Source: Roseateles subflavus
GTDB lineage: Bacteria > Pseudomonadota > Gammaproteobacteria > Burkholderiales > Burkholderiaceae_C
Direction: 5' to 3'
DNA: 64,000 nucleotides
Assembly: GCF_030285365.1 (NCBI RefSeq)
Contig: NZ_JASVDS010000004.1
Span: forward strand, 248,001 to 312,000
The notes under the pieces were generated by a model. The model did not search any database, was not told where the DNA came from, and worked only from the letters and a program-made list of their open reading frames with translations. Position 1 is the stretch's first letter; every line of letters starts with the position of its first letter. Below are positions 14,013 through 21,632 of the stretch, piece by piece. The translations under genes and the position numbers were made by a program.

Positions 14013-14924
14013 TCAGGCCTTGCCGCCCTTGATGAGGGCCATCGCGGTGCCGATCAGGCCGGAGACCTCGCCCATGTTGTTGGGCACGATCATGGTGTTG
14101 TTCTTCTGGGCCAGCTGCGCATAGGCCTCGACGGCCTTCTCGGCCACCTTCAGCTGCACGGCCTGCTCGCCGCCCGGGGACTGGATGGCGGCGGCGATCT
14201 GCCGGATGGCTTCGGCGCTCGCGCCGGCCACGGCCAGGATCGCGGCGGCCTCGCCCTCGGCCTTGTTGATCTCGGCCTGCTTCTCACCCTCGGAGCGAGC
14301 GATGGAGGCCTCGCGCTCGCCGGTGGCGATGTTGATCTGCTCCTGGCGGCGGCCCTCGGAGGCGGCGATCAGGGCGCGCTTGTCACGCTCGGCGGTGATC
14401 TGGGCCTGCATGGCGCGCAGGATCTCGGCCGGCGGGGTCAGGTCCTTGATCTCGTAGCGCAGCACCTTGACGCCCCAGTTCAGCGCGGCCTCGTCCAGGG
14501 CCTGCACCACGGCGCTGTTGATGATCTCGCGCTCCTCGAAGGTCTTGTCCAGCTCCATGCGGCCGATCACCGAGCGCAGGGTGGTCTGGGCCAGCTGGGT
14601 GATGGCGATGATGTAGTTGCTGGAGCCGTAGCTCGCACGCATGGGATCCGTCACCTGGAAGTACAGGATGCCGTCCACGGTGAGCTGGGTGTTGTCCTTG
14701 GTGATGCAGATCTGGCTGGGCACGTCCAGCGGGATCTCCTTCAGCGAGTGGCGGTAGGCCAGGCGGTCCACGAAGGGCACCAGGAAGCTCAGGCCCGGGG
14801 TGAGGGTGGCGTGGTACTTGCCCAGGCGCTCGACCACCCAGGCGTTCTGCTGGGGCACGACCTTGACGGACTGGATGACGAAGATGGCTGCGGCAATGAG
14901 GATCACCAGCGCGATGAGTTCCAT
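14013..14924 (-). CDS. SPFH/band 7 (stomatin/QmcA-like) membrane protein
   Basis: A 303-residue slipin-type protein. One N-terminal membrane segment (residues 3-20, LIALVILIAAAIFVIQ) is followed by the SPFH domain (VVERLGKYHATLTPGLSFLVPFVD; RSVIGRMELDKTFEERE) and a long Ala/Glu-rich coiled coil (about 190-265, ASIARSEGEKQAEINKAEGEAAAI). QmcA-type proteins form membrane-anchored rings and are encoded with an NfeD partner, as here 41 bases upstream. An AAGGAGGAG ribosome site lies before the start. Role: membrane quality control or microdomain organisation, by family. Confidence 0.92.
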   Translation of the reverse strand: MELIALVILIAAAIFVIQSVKVVPQQNAWVVERLGKYHATLTPGLSFLVPFVDRLAYRHSLKEIPLDVPSQICITKDNTQLTVDGILYFQVTDPMRASYGSSNYIIAITQLAQTTLRSVIGRMELDKTFEEREIINSAVVQALDEAALNWGVKVLRYEIKDLTPPAEILRAMQAQITAERDKRALIAASEGRRQEQINIATGEREASIARSEGEKQAEINKAEGEAAAILAVAGASAEAIRQIAAAIQSPGGEQAVQLKVAEKAVEAYAQLAQKNNTMIVPNNMGEVSGLIGTAMALIKGGKA

Positions 14925-14965
14925 GACTCCTCCTTGGAAATGTCTGCTTGTGTGGGTGAGGGGGC

Positions 14966-15403
14966 TCAGGCGTCGAGCAGCAGGGTGCTGCCTTCGACGC
15001 CGCGGATGGTGTGCGGGCCGGCCTGCGGGGTGGCGCTGCCGGCGTAGCGGGCCTGCCAGCTGGCGCCGCGGTAGCGCACGGTGGCCTGTCCGCCGGGCTG
15101 CCAGGCGTCCACCTGGACCTGCTGGCCGATGTCCAGCAGCACGTCGGGGTTGTGGCCGGCGGGCGCCAGGGGTTCATGGCTGCGCTGGGCCAGCTGGCGC
15201 CGGTGCCACAGCGTGACGGCCAGGCCGCCCACCAGCGCGGACGTGATCATCTGCCCCACGCTGCCGAGCCCGGCATGGGCCGAAAGGGCTGCGCAAGCGG
15301 TGCCGACTGCCAGCATCAGGAGGTAGAACGTGCCGGTGTACAGCTCCGTGGCCACCAGGATGCCGGTGGCGATCCACCACCACGTTGATGCTTGGAATCC
15401 CAT
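14966..15403 (-). CDS. NfeD-like membrane protein (partner of the SPFH protein)
   Basis: A 145-residue protein with two or three membrane segments in the first half (WWWIATGILVATELYTGTFYLLMLAVGTACAALSA; GQMITSALVGGLAVTLW) and a C-terminal OB-fold-like domain (VDAWQPGGQATVRYRGASWQARY). This is the short NfeD layout that pairs with stomatin-like proteins. The start at 15403 is set by a GGAGGCGAG ribosome site. It is upstream of and cotranscribed with the SPFH gene, and divergent from the decarboxylase gene at 15568. Confidence 0.88.
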   Translation of the reverse strand: MGFQASTWWWIATGILVATELYTGTFYLLMLAVGTACAALSAHAGLGSVGQMITSALVGGLAVTLWHRRQLAQRSHEPLAPAGHNPDVLLDIGQQVQVDAWQPGGQATVRYRGASWQARYAGSATPQAGPHTIRGVEGSTLLLDA

Positions 15404-15567
15404 CTCGCCTCCATTTATTTCATGATGTGAACTGAGTGTATCGCCCGGCTTTTGCCGGCTTGCCGTTCTGTTTGTGCGACAAAGCGAAATTGGACCTTGC
15501 ACGGGCTGCTGCTAGCCCTACACTTCGCGCCTTTGATTTTTTGCCCGTGTGCCCGGAGGGCCCTGAC

Positions 15568-17826
15568 ATGCTGCGTTTTCGCTTCCCGATTGTGATCATC
15601 GACGAGGACTACCGTTCCGAGAACACCTCGGGTCTGGGCATCCGCGCCCTGGCTGATGCCATCCAGAAGGAAGGCTTCGAGGTGCTGGGCGTGACCAGCT
15701 ACGGTGACCTCTCGCAGTTCGCCCAGCAGCAGAGCCGGGCCAGCGCCTTCATCCTGTCGATCGACGACGAGGAGTTCACCCCCGGTCCCGAGCTGGACCC
15801 GGCGGTGCTGAACCTGCGCAAGTTCATCGAGGAGATCCGCTTCAAGAATGCGGACATCCCCATCTACGTCTACGGCGAGACCCGCACCTCGCAGCATCTG
15901 CCCAACGATGTCCTGCGCGAGCTCCACGGCTTCATCCACATGTTCGAGGACACGCCGGAGTTCGTGGCCCGCCACATCATCCGCGAGGCCAAGAGCTACC
16001 TCGACGGCCTGGCGCCCCCGTTCTTCAAGGCGCTGATGGACTACGCGCAGGACGGCTCCTACTCCTGGCACTGCCCGGGGCACTCGGGCGGCGTGGCCTT
16101 CCTGAAGAGCCCGGTCGGCCAGATGTTCCACCAGTTCTTCGGCGAGAACATGCTGCGCGCCGACGTCTGCAATGCCGTGGAGGAGCTGGGCCAGCTGCTG
16201 GACCACACCGGTCCGGTGGCGGAGTCCGAGAAGAACGCCGCCCGCATCTTCAATGCGGACCACTGCTTCTTCGTCACCAACGGCACGTCGACCTCCAACA
16301 AGATGGTCTGGCACCACACGGTGGCGCCGGGCGATGTGGTGGTCGTGGACCGCAACTGCCACAAGAGCATCCTGCACAGCATCATCATGACGGGCGCCGT
16401 GCCCGTCTTCATGACGCCCACGCGCAACCACTACGGCATCATCGGCCCCATCCCGGAGAGCGAGTTCGCGCCGGAGAACATCCGCAAGAAGATCGCCAAG
16501 AACCCGCTGCTCAAGGGCGTGGATGCCAAGAAGGTCAAGCCGCGCATCATGACGCTGACGCAGAGCACCTACGACGGCGTGCTCTACAACACCGAGACGA
16601 TCAAGGCCAAGCTGGATGGCTGGATCGACACCCTGCATTTCGACGAGGCCTGGCTGCCCCATGCGGCCTTCCACACGTTCTATGGCTCCTACCACGCCAT
16701 GGGCAAGAACCGCGCGCGCCCGAAAGAGGCCATGGTCTATGCCACGCAGTCCACGCACAAGCTGCTGGCCGGCATCAGCCAGGCCTCCCAGGTGCTCGTG
16801 CAGGACGCGCAGAACGTCAAGCTGGACAAGCACCTGTTCAACGAGGCGTACCTGATGCACACCTCGACGAGCCCGCAGTACTCGATCATTGCCAGCTGCG
16901 ATGTCGCGGCCGCCATGATGGACGCCCCGGGCGGCCCGGCCCTGGTGGAGGAGAGCATCGCCGAGGCGCTGGACTTCCGCCGTGCCATGCGCAAGGTCGA
17001 GGCCGACTACGGCGCCGACTGGTGGTTCAAGGTCTGGGGTCCGGACAAGCTCGTCGACGAGGGCATCGGCAAGCCCGCGGACTGGATGCTCAAGGCCAAC
17101 CAGAAGTGGCACGGCTTTGGCAACCTGGCGTCCGGCTTCAACATGCTGGACCCGATCAAGTCCACGGTGATCACGCCGGGGCTGGACATGAGCGGCAAGT
17201 TCGCCAAGACCGGCATTCCGGCCAGCATCGTCACGAAGTTCCTCGCCGAGCACGGCGTGGTGGTGGAGAAGACGGGCCTGTACTCCTTCTTCATCCTGTT
17301 CACCATCGGCATCACCAAGGGCCGCTGGAACACGCTGCTGACCGCGCTGCAGCAGTTCAAGGACGACTACGACCGCAATGCGCCGCTGTGGCGCATCATG
17401 CCGGAGTTCTGTGCTGCCCATCCGCGCTACGAGCGCATGGGCCTGCGCGACCTCTGCCAGAGCATCCACGAGGCCTATGCCCGCGGGGACATCGCCCGCC
17501 TGACGACGGAGGTCTACCTCTCGGACCTGGAGCCGGCCATGAAGCCGAGCGACGCCTACGCGCACATTGCGCACCGTCGCACGGAGCGGGTGGCGATCGA
17601 TGATCTCGAGGGGCGCGTGACCACGTCGCTGCTGACCCCGTACCCGCCGGGCATTCCGCTGCTGATCCCGGGCGAGCGCTTCAACAAGAAGATCGTGGAC
17701 TACCTCAAGTTCACCCGCGAGTTCAACGTGAAGTTCCCTGGTTTCGCGACCGACGTGCACGGCCTGGTGGCAGAGAAGGACGAGAACGGCAAGACGCACT
17801 ACTACGTCGACTGCGTGAAGAACTGA
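15568..17826 (+). CDS. Ornithine/lysine/arginine decarboxylase (fold type I PLP)
   Basis: A 752-residue inducible-type amino acid decarboxylase. It has an N-terminal response-regulator-like wing domain (residues 1-125), then the large PLP domain with GSYSWHCPGHSGG, ADHCFFVTNGTSTSNKM and the PLP lysine Lys398 in QSTHKLLAG, and a C-terminal domain. The length and motifs match the AdiA/LdcC/SpeC family; the exact amino acid cannot be told from motifs here. It would yield putrescine, cadaverine or agmatine in the cytoplasm. A GGAGGG ribosome site precedes the ATG. It is a single transcription unit ended by the terminators at 17986-18023 or 18103-18144. Confidence 0.9.
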   Translation: MLRFRFPIVIIDEDYRSENTSGLGIRALADAIQKEGFEVLGVTSYGDLSQFAQQQSRASAFILSIDDEEFTPGPELDPAVLNLRKFIEEIRFKNADIPIYVYGETRTSQHLPNDVLRELHGFIHMFEDTPEFVARHIIREAKSYLDGLAPPFFKALMDYAQDGSYSWHCPGHSGGVAFLKSPVGQMFHQFFGENMLRADVCNAVEELGQLLDHTGPVAESEKNAARIFNADHCFFVTNGTSTSNKMVWHHTVAPGDVVVVDRNCHKSILHSIIMTGAVPVFMTPTRNHYGIIGPIPESEFAPENIRKKIAKNPLLKGVDAKKVKPRIMTLTQSTYDGVLYNTETIKAKLDGWIDTLHFDEAWLPHAAFHTFYGSYHAMGKNRARPKEAMVYATQSTHKLLAGISQASQVLVQDAQNVKLDKHLFNEAYLMHTSTSPQYSIIASCDVAAAMMDAPGGPALVEESIAEALDFRRAMRKVEADYGADWWFKVWGPDKLVDEGIGKPADWMLKANQKWHGFGNLASGFNMLDPIKSTVITPGLDMSGKFAKTGIPASIVTKFLAEHGVVVEKTGLYSFFILFTIGITKGRWNTLLTALQQFKDDYDRNAPLWRIMPEFCAAHPRYERMGLRDLCQSIHEAYARGDIARLTTEVYLSDLEPAMKPSDAYAHIAHRRTERVAIDDLEGRVTTSLLTPYPPGIPLLIPGERFNKKIVDYLKFTREFNVKFPGFATDVHGLVAEKDENGKTHYYVDCVKN

Positions 17827-17985
17827 CCACCCCCTACGCGCTTCGCAGGCCTTGCAGGCCGCGCCAGGCCAGAGGCCTGGCCCTTCGGTAGGCACAAACG
17901 CCAAGGCGTTTGTGTCCGATCTCAGCCCCCTCAAGGGGGCAAGCCCGTGGGCTCGGCGAAGCCGAATCCTCGGGCTTCGTGCCTG

Positions 17986-18023
17986 AAAAACAAAACGGGA
18001 CTTGATGGTCCCGTTTTGTTTTG
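17986..18023. terminator. Bidirectional Rho-independent terminator
   Basis: ACAAAACGGGAC (17990-18001) and GTCCCGTTTTGT (18008-18019) form a 12-bp stem, with an A-run before and T-rich sequence after, so it can work on both strands. It most likely ends the decarboxylase transcript. Confidence 0.85.
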
Positions 18024-18102
18024 TGGCGGTGGAACTCGATGCGTTGATGGCCCGGCATCGACTTCGATGCAGTTGTCAGGTTGGCCCCGAAGCGCGTGCC
18101 TT

Positions 18103-18144
18103 GAAAAACAAAACGGGACCCGAAGTCGGGTCCCGTTTTGTTTC
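18103..18144. terminator. Second bidirectional Rho-independent terminator
   Basis: AACAAAACGGGACCC (18107-18121) and GGGTCCCGTTTTGTT (18128-18142) form a 15-bp stem flanked by A and T runs. It is a near copy of the terminator at 17986-18023 and most likely ends the fabI transcript. Confidence 0.85.
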
Positions 18145-18227
18145 CCCAGCGAAGCCCGGGGATCCGGCTCTGCCGGGCCCTCGGGCTTGCCCCCTTGAGG
18201 GCGCGCGCGAAGCGCGTAGGGGGTGGG

Positions 18228-19007
18228 TCACTCCCCCGACAGGGCCACGTGGCTAAAGCCGCCGTCCACGTAGATCACTTCCGAGCTGATGCCGGCCGCG
18301 AGGTCGGAGAAGAGGAAGGCGGCGGTGTTGCCGACGTCCTCGATCGTCACGTTGCGGCGGATCGGGGTGGTGGCGGCGAACTGGGTCAGGAGCTTGCCGA
18401 AGTCCTTGATGCCGGAGGCGGCCAGGGTCTTGATGGGGCCGGCGGAGATGCCGTTGACGCGCACGTTGCGATCGCCCAGGGCATAGGCCAGGTAGCGCAC
18501 GCTGGACTCCAGCGAGGCCTTGGCGAGACCCATGGTGTTGTAGTTCGGCACGTAGCGGTCGGCGCCCAGGTAAGACAGCGTCAGCAGCGATGCGCCCGAG
18601 CGCAGGCGCGGGGCGGCAGCCTTGGCCATGGCCGGGAAGCTGTAGGCCGAGATGTCATGGGCGATGCGGAAATTCTCGCGGGTCAGGCCGTCGAGGAAGT
18701 TGCCGGCAATGGCCTCACGCGGGGCGAAGCCGATGGAGTGCACGAAGCCGTCGAATTCCGGCCAGACCTCGCCCAGCTGCGTGAAGAGGCCCTCGATCTG
18801 CTCGTCGCTGGAGACGTCACATTCAAAGATCAGCGTGGAGTCGAACTCGGCGGCGAACTCGGTGATGCGGTCCTTGAATCGCTCGCCGACATAGCTGAAG
18901 GCGAGCTCGGCGCCTTCGCGATGGCAGGCCTTGGCAATGCCATAGGCAATCGACCGGTTGGAAAGAACGCCCGTGATCAGCAGGCGCTTGCCGGCGAGAA
19001 ATCCCAT
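18228..19007 (-). CDS. fabI: Enoyl-[acyl-carrier-protein] reductase (NADH), FabI
   Basis: A 259-residue short-chain dehydrogenase-type reductase that carries out the last step of each fatty-acid elongation cycle. The nucleotide-binding start [19 protein letters not shown], Tyr146, Tyr156 and Lys163 (the Y-x6-K pair in NYNTMGLAK) are all present at the same numbering as in E. coli FabI, and SIGFAP (about 91-96) is typical. Expected to be cytoplasmic and essential. It is transcribed alone towards the terminator at 18103-18144. Confidence 0.96.
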   Translation of the reverse strand: MGFLAGKRLLITGVLSNRSIAYGIAKACHREGAELAFSYVGERFKDRITEFAAEFDSTLIFECDVSSDEQIEGLFTQLGEVWPEFDGFVHSIGFAPREAIAGNFLDGLTRENFRIAHDISAYSFPAMAKAAAPRLRSGASLLTLSYLGADRYVPNYNTMGLAKASLESSVRYLAYALGDRNVRVNGISAGPIKTLAASGIKDFGKLLTQFAATTPIRRNVTIEDVGNTAAFLFSDLAAGISSEVIYVDGGFSHVALSGE

Positions 19008-19081
19008 GTCTGCTCCTTGGTATCAATGTTCAAATCAGCGCGGGATTCTCGCACGCCCAGATTTGCGGGCAAGCCGGGTTC

Positions 19082-19110
19082 TTGCGGGCATGGGCCTTGC
19101 ATAGTACAAT
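19082..19110 (+). promoter_or_regulatory. Sigma-70-type promoter upstream of rimP
   Basis: TTGCGG (19082-19087) and TACAAT (19105-19110) are spaced by 17 bases, an optimal sigma-70 arrangement. Transcription would start near 19117. Confidence 0.6.
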
Positions 19111-19116
19111 CCTGGC

Positions 19117-19257
19117 TTCGCTGAATAAGTGAAGCATGTACGAAAGCATTTGGCTTTTGCTATGCAGAGAGGCGCTCGAGCTTGCTTCGGGGTCATTGAT
19201 GCGGGCAAGGTGAAGTGCGCTGAGTGTGGGCGGATTCTTCCAGCCCATTTTTTTTGC
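19117..19257 (+). ncRNA. Candidate small RNA or transcribed leader upstream of rimP
   Basis: A consensus promoter (19082-19110) and a Rho-independent terminator (stem TGGGC/GCCCA at 19227-19247, then eight T) define a transcript of about 135-140 bases. It contains a 25-codon reading frame (19136-19213, starting MYESIWLLLC) with a weak ribosome site, so it could be a leader peptide with an attenuator before rimP-nusA-infB, or an independent small RNA. It does not fold as a tRNA. No known RNA family recognised. Confidence 0.4.
19227..19256 (+). terminator. Rho-independent terminator ahead of rimP
   Basis: TGGGC (19227-19231) pairs with GCCCA (19243-19247), with partial pairing inside the loop, and is followed by TTTTTTTT. 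It lies more than 200 bases before rimP, so it is either an attenuator of the operon or the end of a small RNA. Confidence 0.6.
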
Positions 19258-19477
19258 TTGATCTGGCGATGGAACTTCTGTTCTGAATTCTTGTTTGATT
19301 GATGGTCAGCCTGGTGTCTTGGGCGGGCCATTGGTCGAGCGACCGCTTGAGTGCTCTGCGGTGCGGGAAGCCCGCGCTGGCCTGGTGAAAACCGAGTCGG
19401 CGTGCCCGTGCGGCAGAGCTTCAGGCGCTTTTGATCCCTGTTTTTCTCCTCGAGAGACCTGAGCACACGACGAACGC
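19258..19477. other. Leader region directly before rimP
   Basis: No gene or strong hairpin was recognised in this 220-base stretch. It holds a T-rich segment (CTTGTTTGATTGATGG near 19293-19308) that could include a second promoter. Confidence 0.35.
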
Positions 19478-20107
19478 ATGACGAATTGGCAAGCTGCTGT
19501 AGAAAAAACCGTGACCGGTCTGGGTTACGAGCTGGTGGACTGCGAGCGCAGTGCCGGCGGCCTGCTGCGCGTTTACATCGACAAGCTGCCTGAGCAGGCG
19601 CTGGCCGGTGAAGTGATCACGGTGGATGACTGCGAGCGCGTGACGCGCCAGCTGCAGTACGTGCTCGAGGTGGAAGGGGCGGACTATGCCCGGCTTGAGG
19701 TGTCCTCGCCGGGGGTGGACCGCCCGCTCAACAAGCTCGCTGACTACCAGCGTTTTGCCGGCATGCAGGTGGAGATCACCCTGCGCGAGGCCTTCCAGGG
19801 TCGCAAGAAGTACCGCGGTGAGCTCTCGGCCGAAGGCGAGGGCTGGCGCGTGGTCTTCAACGACGGCAAGGGCGACCAGGCCCTGGACTTCGCCCTCGAC
19901 GAGGTGCGCAGTGCCAAGCTGGTGCCGGACATCGTATTCAAGGGGCGCAATGCCGCCCCCAAGGGCGCTGCCACTCCCGGGCAGGCCGCAGCAATGAAGG
20001 CCAAGGCCGCGAAACCTGCGAAGAAAAAGCAGAGCAACGCCAAGGCCCGGCAGTCTGTGGAGACTGCTGATCAGGATGACAAGGTTGACGGAGGTCTCGA
20101 TCAATGA
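19478..20107 (+). CDS. rimP: Ribosome maturation factor RimP
   Basis: A 209-residue protein needed for 30S subunit maturation. Signature segments: [39 protein letters not shown] and [12 protein letters not shown] (residues about 12-90), then the C-terminal SH3-like domain. A longer than usual Lys/Ala-rich tail follows residue 170 ([16 protein letters not shown]). It overlaps nusA by four bases (ATGA) as the first gene of the rimP-nusA-infB operon. Confidence 0.96.
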   Translation: MTNWQAAVEKTVTGLGYELVDCERSAGGLLRVYIDKLPEQALAGEVITVDDCERVTRQLQYVLEVEGADYARLEVSSPGVDRPLNKLADYQRFAGMQVEITLREAFQGRKKYRGELSAEGEGWRVVFNDGKGDQALDFALDEVRSAKLVPDIVFKGRNAAPKGAATPGQAAAMKAKAAKPAKKKQSNAKARQSVETADQDDKVDGGLDQ

Positions 20108-21582
20108 ACCGCGAACTGTTGATGCTGGTGGACGCCATCTCCCGCGAGAAGAGCGTGGAGCGCGATGTGGTGTTTGGTGCCGTGGAAGCGGCGCTGGCTT
20201 CGGCCACCAAGAAGTTGTATGGCGGCGAGGTCGACATCCGTGTGGCCATCGACCGTGACTCCGGCGAGTACGAGACCTTCCGCCGCTGGCATGTCGTGCC
20301 CAACGAGGCCGGTCTGCAGAACGCCGACGCCGAGATCCTGCTCTTCGAAGCCCAGGAGCAGATCGCCGACATCGAGATCGATGACCACATCGAGGAACCC
20401 GTCGAGTCCGTGCCCATCGGCCGCATCGGCGCGCAGGCCGCCAAGCAGGTCATCCTGCAGAAGATCCGCGACGCTGAGCGCGAGCAGCTGCTGAACGACT
20501 TCCTCTCGCGTGGCGAGAAGATCTTCATCGGCACCGTCAAGCGTCTGGACAAGGGCGACATCATTGCCGAGTCCGGCCGTGTGGAAGCCCGCCTGCGCCG
20601 CAACGAGATGATCCCCAAGGAAAACCTGCGCACCGGCGACCGCGTGCGTGCCGTGATCCTCGGCGTGGACCCCACCCAGCGTGGCCCGCAGATCATGCTG
20701 TCGCGCTCGAGCGGCGAGTTCATGAAGGAACTGTTCGCCCAGGAAGTGCCCGAGATCGAGCAGGGCCTGCTGGAGATCAAGAGCTGCGCCCGTGACGCCG
20801 GCTCGCGCGCCAAGATCGCCGTGCTGTCGCACGACAAGCGCGTCGACCCGATCGGCACCTGCGTCGGCGTGCGTGGCTCGCGCGTCAATGGCGTGACCAA
20901 CGAGCTCGCCGGCGAGCGCGTGGACATCGTGCTGTGGTCGGAAGACCCCGCCCAGTTCGTGATCGGCGCCCTGGCGCCGGCCAACGTTCAGTCCATCGTG
21001 GTGGATGAAGAGCGCCACGCCATGGATGTGGTCGTGGACGAGGAGAACCTGGCCATCGCGATCGGTCGCGGCGGTCAGAACGTGCGCCTGGCTTCCGAGC
21101 TGACGGGCTGGCGCATCAATATCATGACGGCCGAGGAATCGGCCGCCAAGCAAGCTCAGGAGTCGGAAACGGTCCGCAAGCTCTTCGTCGACAAGCTCGA
21201 CGTGGATCTTGAAGTGGCCGAGATCCTGATCGCCGAAGGGTTCACCAGCCTGGAAGAAGTGGCCTATGTGCCCATGCAGGAAATGCTGGAGATCGAGGCC
21301 TTCGACGAGGACACGGTCAACGAGTTGCGCACCCGAGCCAAGGATGCGCTGCTGACCATGGAAATTGCCCGCGAGGAAAAGGTCGAGGAAGTGTCCCAAG
21401 ATCTGCGCGATCTGGAAGGCATGACGCCGGACCTGATCGCCAAGCTCGCTGACGGCAACATCCATACCCGCGACGACCTGGCCGACCTGGCCGTCGATGA
21501 ACTCGTTGAACTGGCCGGCATGGGCGAGGCGGAAGCCCGCGCCATGATCATGAAGGCCCGCGAACACTGGTTCAACGCCTGA
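20104..21582 (+). CDS. nusA: Transcription termination/antitermination factor NusA
   Basis: A 492-residue RNA-polymerase-associated factor. It has the N-terminal polymerase-binding domain, an S1 domain ([20 protein letters not shown], about 140-195), KH domains ([17 protein letters not shown] near 260 and [19 protein letters not shown] near 325) and two C-terminal acidic helix-hairpin-helix repeats. The length and domain set are those of the full proteobacterial form. Coupled to rimP by a four-base overlap; infB follows after 50 bases. Confidence 0.97.
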   Translation: MNRELLMLVDAISREKSVERDVVFGAVEAALASATKKLYGGEVDIRVAIDRDSGEYETFRRWHVVPNEAGLQNADAEILLFEAQEQIADIEIDDHIEEPVESVPIGRIGAQAAKQVILQKIRDAEREQLLNDFLSRGEKIFIGTVKRLDKGDIIAESGRVEARLRRNEMIPKENLRTGDRVRAVILGVDPTQRGPQIMLSRSSGEFMKELFAQEVPEIEQGLLEIKSCARDAGSRAKIAVLSHDKRVDPIGTCVGVRGSRVNGVTNELAGERVDIVLWSEDPAQFVIGALAPANVQSIVVDEERHAMDVVVDEENLAIAIGRGGQNVRLASELTGWRINIMTAEESAAKQAQESETVRKLFVDKLDVDLEVAEILIAEGFTSLEEVAYVPMQEMLEIEAFDEDTVNELRTRAKDALLTMEIAREEKVEEVSQDLRDLEGMTPDLIAKLADGNIHTRDDLADLAVDELVELAGMGEAEARAMIMKAREHWFNA

Positions 21583-21632
21583 TCCGCAGGCACGCAACCA
21601 TTCGCACAGAGATTACCCAGAAGGATTCCCAC

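Larger units (their letters stand above)
17828..18227. repeat. Inverted-repeat region with two bidirectional terminators
   Basis: The gap between the convergent decarboxylase and fabI genes is built from repeats. A 50-base block at 17928-17977 recurs inverted at 18152-18201 with about 90 percent identity, and ACCCCCTACGCGCTTCGC near 17831 recurs inverted near 18206-18225. The left copy carries extra hairpins (CCAGGCCAGAGGCCTGG; CACAAACGCCAAGGCGTTTGTG). The two blocks bracket two similar terminators. No protein-coding gene is seen. Confidence 0.7.

Noticed and set aside
19117-19257. A tRNA upstream of rimP, as in the E. coli metY-rimP arrangement
   Set aside because: No cloverleaf or T-loop sequence can be drawn; a leader or small RNA fits better.
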